A DNA stretch of 39,339 bases from Herbaspirillum sp. (GTDB lineage: Bacteria; Pseudomonadota; Gammaproteobacteria; Burkholderiales; Burkholderiaceae_D): the NCBI GenBank assembly GCA_028292625.1, contig JAQGLY010000076.1, positions 1-39,339 on the forward strand, read 5' to 3'. The position numbers and the translations under genes were made by a program. Shown piece by piece: positions 1-6,812 of this stretch (position 1 is the first letter of the stretch; every line of letters begins with the position of its first letter). Under the pieces are notes generated by a model, which was given only the letters and a program-made list of their open reading frames with translations, was not told where the DNA came from and made no database searches.

Positions 1-322
1 CGTTGGCGTGATCGGCGTGCGCGTCGAGCGTGGCCAAGGCCGCCGCCAGCGCGCGCGGCGAGCTGCCGAGGTCGCGCACGGCCAGCGCCACCTCGGCCTC
101 GGCGACGACACAGCGCGCGCGCGCCAGCTCTTCGTGGGCGCCAAAGCCACGGGCGGCGCGCCGAAGGAGCTCACGCGCGCGCGGGTGCTCGCCGAGCTGA
201 GCCATGGCGATTCCGCGCAAGGCCAGCGCGGGCGGGTCGTCGCGCAGGGCGACGCGCTTGAGGGCGCCGAGCGCGTCGCCGGCGGCGAGGGCCCGCGCGG
301 AGGCGGCGATTAGGGAGTCCAT
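1..322 (-). CDS. Partial conserved protein, N-terminus only (function unknown)
   Basis: The minus strand is open from an ATG at 322 to the window edge, giving 107 residues that begin MDSLIAASARALAAGD. The protein is Ala/Arg/Leu-rich with a helical-repeat look (segments such as ALRGIAMAQLGEHPRARELL), like a TPR-type array. From memory, similar N-termini occur in Burkholderiales proteins annotated as helix-turn-helix regulators, but the helix-turn-helix part would lie outside the window and this is unverified. Base composition is extreme: 48 of the first 60 bases are G or C, against 30 of 60 at 541-600. The open frame and protein-like pattern support a real gene; the function is not established. 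Confidence 0.65.
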   Translation of the reverse strand, partial: MDSLIAASARALAAGDALGALKRVALRDDPPALALRGIAMAQLGEHPRARELLRRAARGFGAHEELARARCVVAEAEVALAVRDLGSSPRALAAALATLDAHADHAN

Positions 323-540
323 GACGAGAGGATACTCCGCGGCGCTGATGTCGCGCCGCGCTTGTGACACTGGGTGGCATGGATTGGCGACTTGCAATGC
401 GCCCGCTCAATAAAAGCTGATATTGACAAAACCTTTTTATTTTGCGCGGTCTTAACAAGTTCTTTCACAAGAGTGCCGCACGAAAGGCGGATCTTGACAT
501 GCGGCGACGATTCACTGATGAGTTGGATGAGGAGATCATC

Positions 541-1731
541 ATGCTAGCAATGAATTACAGAGGACCTTATCGCGTACGTGCGCAGCAAAAACCGGATCCC
601 GAGATCGAGCACCCGAATGACGCCATCGTTCGCGTCACGCGTTCGTGCATCTGTGGATCCGATCTTCATCTTTATCACGGGCTGGTGCCTGATACGCGTG
701 TTGGCATGACGTTCGGTCATGAGTTCACCGGCGTTGTCGAAGAAGTGGGGCCATCGGTTCAAAAGCTGAAGGTGGGCGACCATGTGCTCGTCCCGTTCAA
801 TATCTTCTGCGGGTCCTGCTATTTCTGCGAACGTGAACTGTATAGCAATTGCCATAACACCAATCCGGAAGCCACTGCGGTAGGCGGCATTTACGGTTAT
901 TCCCATACTGCCGGGGGATATGACGGCGGCCAGGCTGAGCTTGTTCGTGTGCCGATGGCCGACATTAATCCCACCGTGATCCCCCAAAATCTTCATGTTG
1001 AGGATGCGGTACTGCTGACCGACGCCTGCCCGACGGGATATCAGGCAGCGGAGATGGGGGATATCGACGAGGGAGACACCGTGGTGGTCTTCGGTGCCGG
1101 TCCGGTGGGAATATTTGCGGCGAAGTCGGCCTGGCTCATGGGCGCCGGACGCGTGATCGTCGTCGACCATCTCGACTATCGCCTCGAGTTCGTCAAAAAC
1201 TTTGCGCAATGTGAAGTCGTCAATTTCAAGGATGTGGCTGACATGGCGGCCCACATCAAGAAAATGACGGACTGGCTGGGAGCCGACGTCTGCATCGATG
1301 CCGTCGGTTGCGAGGCAGCCGGCAGCGTTGCGCAGAGCATTACCGGCCGCTACATGAAGCTGCAGGCCGGCGCCGCCACGGCATTGCACTGGGCCATCAA
1401 CTCCGTGCGCAAAGGCGGGAATGTTTCCATCGTTGGCGTATACGGCCCGACCTTTAATGCCGTCCCTATCGGCAATGCGATCAACAAGGGTTTGACGCTG
1501 CGCATGAACCAGGCGAGCGTTAAACGCCACTTGCCGCGACTGATCGAGCATATCCAGGCGGGCCGCCTGGAGCCCAGGAAAGTCATTACGCACAGGATTC
1601 CGCTTGAAGAGGTGTCCGATGCCTATCACATCTTCTCCAGCAAGCTGGACAACTGCATTAAAACCATCCTGATCCCGCCTGGCGCTTCAAGATTTGAAGT
1701 TGTCCAGGAACCACCCGCCCTATTGCATTAA
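541..1731 (+). CDS. Zinc-dependent alcohol dehydrogenase, glutathione-dependent formaldehyde dehydrogenase-like
   Basis: A 396-residue medium-chain dehydrogenase/reductase. The catalytic zinc region reads CGSDLH (residues 38-43) and GHE (59-61). The structural zinc site is Cys90, 93, 96 and 104. A Rossmann GAGPVG motif follows in the middle, as expected for NAD(P) binding. Family knowledge: such enzymes oxidise alcohols or S-hydroxymethylglutathione in the cytoplasm; the substrate here is not determined by sequence. The frame runs open upstream to 442, but the ATG at 541 has GAGGAG about 7 bases before it and gives a normal family N-terminus, so I chose it; the ATG at 550 is the alternative. 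A small protein gene starts 22 bases downstream, suggesting one transcript. A TTGACA lies at 423-428 but no good -10 matches it. Confidence 0.9.
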   Translation: MLAMNYRGPYRVRAQQKPDPEIEHPNDAIVRVTRSCICGSDLHLYHGLVPDTRVGMTFGHEFTGVVEEVGPSVQKLKVGDHVLVPFNIFCGSCYFCERELYSNCHNTNPEATAVGGIYGYSHTAGGYDGGQAELVRVPMADINPTVIPQNLHVEDAVLLTDACPTGYQAAEMGDIDEGDTVVVFGAGPVGIFAAKSAWLMGAGRVIVVDHLDYRLEFVKNFAQCEVVNFKDVADMAAHIKKMTDWLGADVCIDAVGCEAAGSVAQSITGRYMKLQAGAATALHWAINSVRKGGNVSIVGVYGPTFNAVPIGNAINKGLTLRMNQASVKRHLPRLIEHIQAGRLEPRKVITHRIPLEEVSDAYHIFSSKLDNCIKTILIPPGASRFEVVQEPPALLH

Positions 1732-1753
1732 CCGTTATGAAGGAGTGAACGTC

Positions 1754-2302
1754 ATGGAAACCCTACTCAGCACGCAATCGCCGCGGGATCACAGCGCAAT
1801 CGCTCTCCAGAGTAGCGACGGCGCTACAGCGCAACGCGACTTCTCGCATATACAGGGCTGGGGCGCCGACCTCGATCACAAGAACAGGCCGGCCTACCCG
1901 ATGGAGAGAACCCCGCCGCGCCTTGAAGGCGCGCAACGGACCCAGCCCGTCGATCAGCCGGTCAGGAGCAAGGTGTATCACTCGGTAGAGCGGCCCGGCA
2001 TTACGCCAATCTTTGGCACCAGCACGCCGCCTTCGGGATTGAGTGGAAAAATACGCGATGTCGCATATAAGCTGAGCGAGAACGACATTCGTCACTGGCT
2101 GCTGCTCCTGCTGGCGGACCGCGTCAATGTCGTCGAAGGAATCGGCCAGGATTTGAGCAGCGGCCATATTCCCAATATTTTTTCCGAAATGGGCGCAAAG
2201 GCGGAGCTGAGATACAACCCTGCCGGCCTCGCTCGCAAGGCGGCGATCGCGTCCGCGGTTGTCGGAATCGGCTATTACCTGATCAAGGCCAAAAAGAAAT
2301 GA
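1754..2302 (+). CDS. Hypothetical protein with C-terminal hydrophobic segment
   Basis: A 182-residue protein I cannot assign to a named family. The ATG at 1754 is preceded by a strong AAGGAG, and the gene follows the dehydrogenase after 22 bases, so the two are probably co-transcribed. The first ~95 residues are polar and Pro/Gln/Arg-rich with low complexity. Residues ~100-145 form a more structured stretch with the motif RHWLLLLLADRVNVVEGIG. Near the end is a short hydrophobic run (AAIASAVVGIGYYLIK) followed by KKK. This suggests a single membrane anchor or a membrane-associating tail with positive residues on the inside. There is no signal peptide. A role linked to the dehydrogenase is only inferred from position. 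Confidence 0.75.
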   Translation: METLLSTQSPRDHSAIALQSSDGATAQRDFSHIQGWGADLDHKNRPAYPMERTPPRLEGAQRTQPVDQPVRSKVYHSVERPGITPIFGTSTPPSGLSGKIRDVAYKLSENDIRHWLLLLLADRVNVVEGIGQDLSSGHIPNIFSEMGAKAELRYNPAGLARKAAIASAVVGIGYYLIKAKKK

Positions 2303-2333
2303 AAGCGGCAGATTACCGACTGCGCACAATGCG

Positions 2334-3956
2334 TCACGCGTACCCGCGAAACAGCGCGCACAATCTGAACGCATCTTCCGAAGGCGGAATCTGTTTCGCC
2401 TTGCAATAACGGCTCACCAGCTTCAGCAGTTCCTTCATGTCGCGCCCGCTCGCTTTCGGATATGCGATCGTCAGCGCTTCGACCAGATCGTCGCTAAGCT
2501 CCGCGCCGAACTGTTCCGCCAGCAACTTCCATAGCCGGGTCGCGTCCGGCTTCGGAGGCGTATCGTAATGGATGGTCGCGATGCAGCGCGATAGGATCGC
2601 ATCGTCGACATCGCCAATGCGATTGGTCGTCATGAATAGCAGGCCGTTGAAATACTCCAGCGTGCGCAGAAATTCCGCAACGATCGCGTTGTGTTCGAGA
2701 TCGTTATCGCGGCGGCGAATGTAGACGTCGGCCTCGTCCAGCAGGATGATCGCCTCCCAGCGCATGGCGCGCCGCAGAATGCTTGACAGCGTCGCGCCAA
2801 CCGATGCCGCCGTGATCCCGAGCTGCCCCGAATGCACGCGGTACAGAGGCTTGCCGACGACTTCCGAGTAGACCTCTGCGGTCAATGTTTTGCCCAGCCC
2901 GGGCGCACCCTGGCATAGGATGGTTGTGCCGCCCGACTTGCCCGGCACGAAGTCCTGCACCAAAACGTTCATGTCCGACGTAAGGATGTCGATCAGATCG
3001 CGGTGATGACCGGGCAGGACCAGCTTGTCGCGCAGTGCGGGCTGATATCGATACTCGGTCATGTGCTGTACGTGCACCCAGATGTTCCGGTGCCACTCAA
3101 GATGAAACAGGTTCACGTAACAATGCAGCGGAATCTTTTCGAAACCCGTCTCGGCGCCGGCGCCGCGCCAGAAATCGGCGTCGCTCAGCATTTCGAAGCG
3201 GCGTTCCAGCGTCTCCTCATCGTTGACGCACTTGGCGTTAACGCCGTCGGCAATCCGCGTCAGCTCGGCGACGCCTTTCGCATTGACGATGAAAGCTGCC
3301 TTCGCGACAACGAACTGCGCGCCAAAGCGCGGCTGGAAGCGCAGAAAGCGCTGCGCATGCTCCTCGTATTCACGCTTGAATTCCGCGCACTCCTTGTAAA
3401 AGCCGAACTCGGCCAGCAGTTCCGGGATCGTGCGGTTGACTATGTCGTGACGGTTGATCACCAGGCCCGTCGTCATGCCCGAGCGGCGCTCGTGATAGTC
3501 GGTCAGCTCCGAATTGGCCGACTGCATCGTATTGGCCAGCATGTCGACGACGACGTAGGGCATGCCCTGATCGGGCTCGACGTAACGCAGACGACGCACC
3601 AGCCAGGGCAGCAACGTGCCATCCTTGTTGCGGCGGTACAGCCAGCCGTCGATCGCGTCGCGCGACAGATACGCGACCAGCCCCGGCACCAGTTGATCCA
3701 GCGCCGGGATGGTGCGGGCCTGCGGCGCGTTGTAGATGTTATCGAGCGCCAGCATCTGGAACATCAGGGCGCGCTCGTTCTGCGCCTTGCTCAGTGAATA
3801 CAGCGAGTTCAGCGACTTCGCATCGAACAGCTTGCTCGATACGATCATGTTGCCGTGACAGACCCCGTGTTCGTTCAGTTGCTTTGCGAGCGGCGATCCG
3901 GATTCGATCATCCCAAGCAGGCCATGAATCAGCGATTCCGGTATTTCAAAGTCCAT
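2334..3956 (-). CDS. AAA+ family ATPase
   Basis: A 540-residue protein with an unassigned N-terminal half (~1-325) and a C-terminal AAA+ module. Walker A GAPGLGKT is at 350-357, Walker B IILLDEAD at 403-410, sensor 1 TTN at 443-445, and a likely arginine finger at Arg457 in the segment ILSRC. The module resembles the classical AAA proteins that remodel proteins; the partner or substrate cannot be read from the sequence. The frame allows GTG starts at 3962 and 3959, but ATG 3956 sits 7 bases after GGGAG, so I chose it. It lies downstream of a serine hydrolase gene on the same strand, separated by 51 bases containing a perfect hairpin. Its 3' end faces the preceding plus-strand gene across a 31-base gap. 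Confidence 0.85.
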   Translation of the reverse strand: MDFEIPESLIHGLLGMIESGSPLAKQLNEHGVCHGNMIVSSKLFDAKSLNSLYSLSKAQNERALMFQMLALDNIYNAPQARTIPALDQLVPGLVAYLSRDAIDGWLYRRNKDGTLLPWLVRRLRYVEPDQGMPYVVVDMLANTMQSANSELTDYHERRSGMTTGLVINRHDIVNRTIPELLAEFGFYKECAEFKREYEEHAQRFLRFQPRFGAQFVVAKAAFIVNAKGVAELTRIADGVNAKCVNDEETLERRFEMLSDADFWRGAGAETGFEKIPLHCYVNLFHLEWHRNIWVHVQHMTEYRYQPALRDKLVLPGHHRDLIDILTSDMNVLVQDFVPGKSGGTTILCQGAPGLGKTLTAEVYSEVVGKPLYRVHSGQLGITAASVGATLSSILRRAMRWEAIILLDEADVYIRRRDNDLEHNAIVAEFLRTLEYFNGLLFMTTNRIGDVDDAILSRCIATIHYDTPPKPDATRLWKLLAEQFGAELSDDLVEALTIAYPKASGRDMKELLKLVSRYCKAKQIPPSEDAFRLCALFRGYA

Positions 3957-3988
3957 CACCACACTCCCATTGTTTATTTGTCGACAAT

Positions 3989-4006
3989 GCGCCGGAAAAC
4001 CGGCGC
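3989..4006 (-). other. Perfect GC hairpin between hydrolase and AAA+ genes
   Basis: A 7-bp stem GCGCCGG / CCGGCGC with a 4-base loop begins one base after the stop of the upstream hydrolase gene. No T-run follows on the minus strand, so it is a poor intrinsic terminator. It may instead act as a transcript-stabilising or attenuating element between two co-directional genes. This is inference from geometry only. Confidence 0.5.
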
Positions 4007-4007
4007 C

Positions 4008-4691
4008 CTACTTGAGAAAGAATTCGACGGCCATGCCGACGATGACCGGCTGAATGACATGCAAGCCGTTGAATTCGACGTACTGCACGTCATAGCCGGC
4101 TGCCTGCAACCTGGCGGCGTTCGCGCGGCCGCTGGTGTCGATCGGAAGCTGTTCGTCGACCAGGCCGTGCGCAATGAATACCTTCGGTGCGCCTTCCTGC
4201 GTGAAGATCGTCATGAAGCCACCGGAAAACGCGATGACGTGGCTCGCGATGTCGCCGTTCGTTATGCCGGTAGACAGCGCATAACTTGCGCCATCGGAAA
4301 ACCCGGCAAACGCCAGATGGTCACGATCGATCGGGTAATGCGAAGTGACCTCGACCAGCGCCTGCTGCAGCCGCTCGAGGTCGGGGCCGTTGCCGCCGAT
4401 CACGATGTCCCAGGTCGCATACATCGAATGCGGGGCCAGAATCAGGAATTTGTTGCGCTCCGCGTGCTCTTCGATGAAAGGCAGCACCTTCTCCGGAAAG
4501 CCGCCCGCGCCGTGAAACATCACGAATAGCGGCACCGGTGCATGGTCGTCGAGCCCGGTCGGCACGAACAGCACCGCGTCGCGTTCGGTGGCGATGCCGA
4601 GATGGTTGCGGCCCGGCGGCAACGGACCTTTGGTCGGCTCGGCGTGCGTGAACGAAAGGCGGCCCAACAAGGAAGGATCGAACATAGGCAT
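4008..4691 (-). CDS. Alpha/beta hydrolase, phospholipase/carboxylesterase-like
   Basis: A 227-residue serine hydrolase. The nucleophile elbow is GFSDG with Ser132. The acid is likely Asp179 in AHGLVDEQLP and the base His211 in NGLHVI. An oxyanion-type HGAGG is at 60-64. Order, spacing and length match the small esterase/phospholipase/carboxylesterase group of dienelactone-hydrolase-like proteins; the natural substrate is unknown. There is no signal peptide, so it is probably cytoplasmic. The frame extends to an ATG at 4772, but the extra 27 residues (Arg-rich) do not look like family sequence. ATG 4691 or 4685 fits better, although neither has a good ribosome site. It lies upstream of and co-directional with the AAA+ ATPase gene, so they may share a transcript. 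Confidence 0.8.
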   Translation of the reverse strand: MPMFDPSLLGRLSFTHAEPTKGPLPPGRNHLGIATERDAVLFVPTGLDDHAPVPLFVMFHGAGGFPEKVLPFIEEHAERNKFLILAPHSMYATWDIVIGGNGPDLERLQQALVEVTSHYPIDRDHLAFAGFSDGASYALSTGITNGDIASHVIAFSGGFMTIFTQEGAPKVFIAHGLVDEQLPIDTSGRANAARLQAAGYDVQYVEFNGLHVIQPVIVGMAVEFFLK

Positions 4692-4796
4692 ATGTAACGG
4701 AGTGCGAATCGCACGAAGTTGTCCATTATGCCATCGTTTCACGCGATATCTGACCAGGGGCAGCCGCCCCATTCCGGGTCCATTTATGACGGAATA

Positions 4797-5011
4797 TTAC
4801 TTTTTCGCCGAGTCCCGATTCAAGACATCCAATGCTTGCGAGACCTGCAACACATGATTTCCGCTGCTGCCGAGGCTTGCTCAACCAGGGCGGCATTCTG
4901 TTTGGACATTTCGTCTATTTGAGAAATCGCCTGATTGACTTGTTCGATTCCAGCGCGCTGTTCCTGGCTGGCGGCCGTAATCTCGCTCATTATGTCCGTA
5001 ACTTGCCTCAC
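4797..5011 (-). pseudogene. Remnant of a methyl-accepting chemotaxis protein C-terminus
   Basis: From about 5011 the minus strand reads SVRQVTDIMSEITAASQEQ and then NQAISQIDEMSKQNAALVEQ, the typical sequence just after the signalling hairpin of chemotaxis receptors. The frame breaks after SAAAE near 4855. Switching frame there restores a receptor-like tail (LQVSQALDVLNRDSAKK) ending at a TAA at 4797-4799. Upstream, a TAA directly precedes the SVRQV segment, and no membrane, HAMP or signalling-tip sequence is found in 5012-5179. The copy is thus truncated at the front and frameshifted at the back, a decayed fragment rather than a working gene. An intact receptor of the same class begins at 38234. 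Confidence 0.8.
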
Positions 5012-5179
5012 CGATTACCGTTGCCGGCGGATAGCAAAGAAGGTCCCGTGGCACATAGCATAAGGCCGCCGAGTCGAACAAAAATCAGAAAACGATGTCG
5101 ATTTCTTCCAGCGTCATTCGTCGCTGGTATGGGCTGAGTCAATCGCGGCCCCCACTGTTCAACTCAACAGGAGATTGTC

Positions 5180-5533
5180 ATGACCTACATAGATGGATTT
5201 GTCGCCGCTGTGCCCACAGCCAATCGCGAAGCGTACATCAAGCATGCGGAATGGGCAGCGTCCCTGTTCAAGGAGCAGGGCGCATTGAAGACGGTCGAAT
5301 GCTGGGGAAATGATGTCCCGGAGGGAAAAGTGACGTCTTTTACGATGGCGGTGCAACGCAAGGATGACGAGACGGTGGTGTTTTCCTGGATTGTCTGGCC
5401 TTCGCGTCAAGTGCGGGATGAGGCATGGAAAGTGATGACGGCCGACCCGCGGATGCGGCCTGATGCGAATGCGATGCCTTTCGACGGCAAGCGGTTGATC
5501 TATGGGGGCTTTGAGACGATCGTGGAAGTATGA
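5180..5533 (+). CDS. DUF1428 family protein (YbaA-like)
   Basis: A 117-residue cytoplasmic protein beginning MTYIDGFVAAVPTANREAYI and containing the family's VECWGNDVPEGKVTSF segment and a FSWIVWPSR strand. This matches the DUF1428 (YbaA) dimeric alpha/beta-barrel family at its normal full length. The biochemical function of the family is unknown. The start is supported by AGGAG shortly before ATG 5180. It appears monocistronic: the next gene is convergent and a GC-rich inverted repeat separates them. Confidence 0.88.
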   Translation: MTYIDGFVAAVPTANREAYIKHAEWAASLFKEQGALKTVECWGNDVPEGKVTSFTMAVQRKDDETVVFSWIVWPSRQVRDEAWKVMTADPRMRPDANAMPFDGKRLIYGGFETIVEV

Positions 5534-5534
5534 C

Positions 5535-5566
5535 GGCCGGCCGGCTGAATCGATCGGTCGCCGGCC
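5535..5566. terminator. Possible bidirectional terminator hairpin
   Basis: GGCCGGC (5535-5541) can pair with GCCGGCC (5560-5566), leaving an 18-base loop, between the convergent ends of the DUF1428 gene and the 56-residue membrane protein gene. There is no strong T-run on either side, so the terminator role is inferred from position. Confidence 0.35.
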
Positions 5567-5571
5567 ATACC

Positions 5572-5742
5572 TTAAATGGATAGCAGCCCAAGCTGTGCAA
5601 TCACGAATACGGATATCACCGCCAATACCAAGACGAATATCAACGGAAACAATCGGTTATGCACCAGGCCCAGACAGGCGGGTATCTTGGTGTTTTTCCG
5701 ATTCCCGCTGAGTGCTTTGTCCAGCAAAAAATCATGATCCAT
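5572..5742 (-). CDS. Small single-pass membrane protein, 56 residues
   Basis: A short minus-strand gene starts at ATG 5742 directly after a near-perfect ribosome site (AAGGAGG, about 7 bases upstream) and ends with TAA at 5572-5574. The product starts MDHDFLLDKALSGNRKNTK. A polar head of about 30 residues is followed by one hydrophobic helix (~31-54, LFPLIFVLVLAVISVFVIAQ). It has no lipobox and no signal-peptidase site, so it is probably an inner-membrane protein with the N-terminus inside. I do not recognise a family. The ribosome site and clear topology make a real gene likely despite the size. Confidence 0.7.
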   Translation of the reverse strand: MDHDFLLDKALSGNRKNTKIPACLGLVHNRLFPLIFVLVLAVISVFVIAQLGLLSI

Positions 5743-6209
5743 TGCGCGCCTCCTTAGGTGAGATTCGCTGAAAGTATGTGATGCAGCGAGTATCCATCGA
5801 GAATACTTTCCGGATGCTTACCCGGCCATGGCTAATCTGCTTCAAGATGTCAGAATTTGTTAAAAATTGGTGGCTTTCAGCGCAAGCGCTCTTCTTTCGA
5901 TTTCACCGAAACCCGTTCGTCCCGAGGAGGCAAATATCAAGATGCCAGGTCTGCGGGAATGGCGCTCTTCACTTTTTGTTGCATCCATCAGCGTCGCCGA
6001 ATCCTTATCGCCGTTCCACAAGAGGATCCCGGTGTCATGGACGTTGCTCAGAACCTCGTCCGTGGATGGATTCCCTACTGCGACCTGTTCTCTTTCGGGC
6101 GGAACTTCATGCGCAACCGCGGTCTTAATCGTTGACACGCATGACTGCCAGCGCTCGCATAAAAACGGGCGCCCCTTTTTGTCCAATCACCGCCAGGAGG
6201 TTTTCGACG
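5743..6209. other. Intergenic stretch upstream of the aldehyde oxidoreductase operon
   Basis: These 467 bases hold no gene I can recognise. An AGGAGG at 5925-5930 precedes an ATG at 5942 that opens 93 codons ending at 6223, just inside paoA. Its product (MPGLREWRSSLFVASISV...) resembles nothing known to me and its codon use is ambiguous, so I do not call it. Frames on both strands stay open across 5860-6186, which may mean a decayed gene. A small inverted repeat AGCGC-AA-GCGCT lies at 5879-5890. The divergent 56-residue gene and paoA presumably take their promoters from here. Confidence 0.5.
6132..6163 (+). promoter_or_regulatory. Weak candidate promoter for the paoABC-like operon
   Basis: TTGACA at 6132-6137 is followed after 20 bases by CATAAA at 6158-6163, 47 bases before the first gene's start. 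The -35 is perfect but the spacing is longer than the usual 16-18 bases, so this is only a candidate. Confidence 0.25.
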
Positions 6210-6812
6210 ATGCCCATCGATGAACCATCTAATCCCAGCCGCCGAAGTCTCCTCACCGGCGCCGCCGCCCTGAGCATCACCCCCCTCGTCGGGCGGGCGG
6301 CGCCCCCCGCTGCAACCGGAGCGGCCGGCACTTCCGGCGACGTGGCGGTGGTCCTGAAAGTGAACGGCCACGATAACCGCCTGACCCTCGATGTCCGTAC
6401 CTCTCTGCTCGATGCTCTGCGTGAGCATCTCCATCTGACCGGTTCAAAAAAAGGTTGCGACCAGGGCCAGTGCGGCGCCTGCACCGTCCATGTCGACGGC
6501 GAGCGCGTACTGTCGTGCCTGACGCTGGCCGTCGCGGTTCAAGGGCGGTCGGTGACGACGATCGAGGGCCTGGCCGGCGCGAACGATAATTTGCATCCGA
6601 TGCAGCAGGCCTTCATCGATCACGACGGCTTTCAGTGCGGCTACTGCACCCCAGGACAGATCATGTCGGCGGTGGCCTGTGTGAAGGAAGGCCATGCGCA
6701 CAATGACGCCCAGATTCGCGAATACATGAGCGGCAATCTGTGCCGCTGCGGAGCCTATCCGAATATCGTCGCTGCGATCGAACAGGCGCGCGGCAAAATG
6801 GAGAAGAGCTGA
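6210..6812 (+). CDS. paoA: Periplasmic aldehyde oxidoreductase, iron-sulfur subunit (PaoA/YagT-like)
   Basis: A 200-residue small subunit of the xanthine-oxidase family. A twin-arginine signal (SRRSLLTGAAALSI, ~10-30) indicates Tat export of the folded complex to the periplasm. The plant-type [2Fe-2S] cluster is held by Cys83, 88, 91 and 103, and the second [2Fe-2S] cluster by Cys143, 146, 178 and 180. The start at 6210 is set by AGGAGG 9 bases upstream. The next gene overlaps it by one base (TGATG). In E. coli, PaoABC oxidises aromatic and other aldehydes in the periplasm, passing electrons from the molybdenum site through the iron-sulfur clusters and FAD; the same role is inferred here from subunit composition. 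Confidence 0.9.
   Translation: MPIDEPSNPSRRSLLTGAAALSITPLVGRAAPPAATGAAGTSGDVAVVLKVNGHDNRLTLDVRTSLLDALREHLHLTGSKKGCDQGQCGACTVHVDGERVLSCLTLAVAVQGRSVTTIEGLAGANDNLHPMQQAFIDHDGFQCGYCTPGQIMSAVACVKEGHAHNDAQIREYMSGNLCRCGAYPNIVAAIEQARGKMEKS

Noticed and set aside
423..499. Two TTGACA boxes (423-428 and 494-499) upstream of the dehydrogenase
   Set aside because: Neither has a recognisable -10 at 16-18 bases (GCGGTC and GATGAG are found), so I did not call a promoter.
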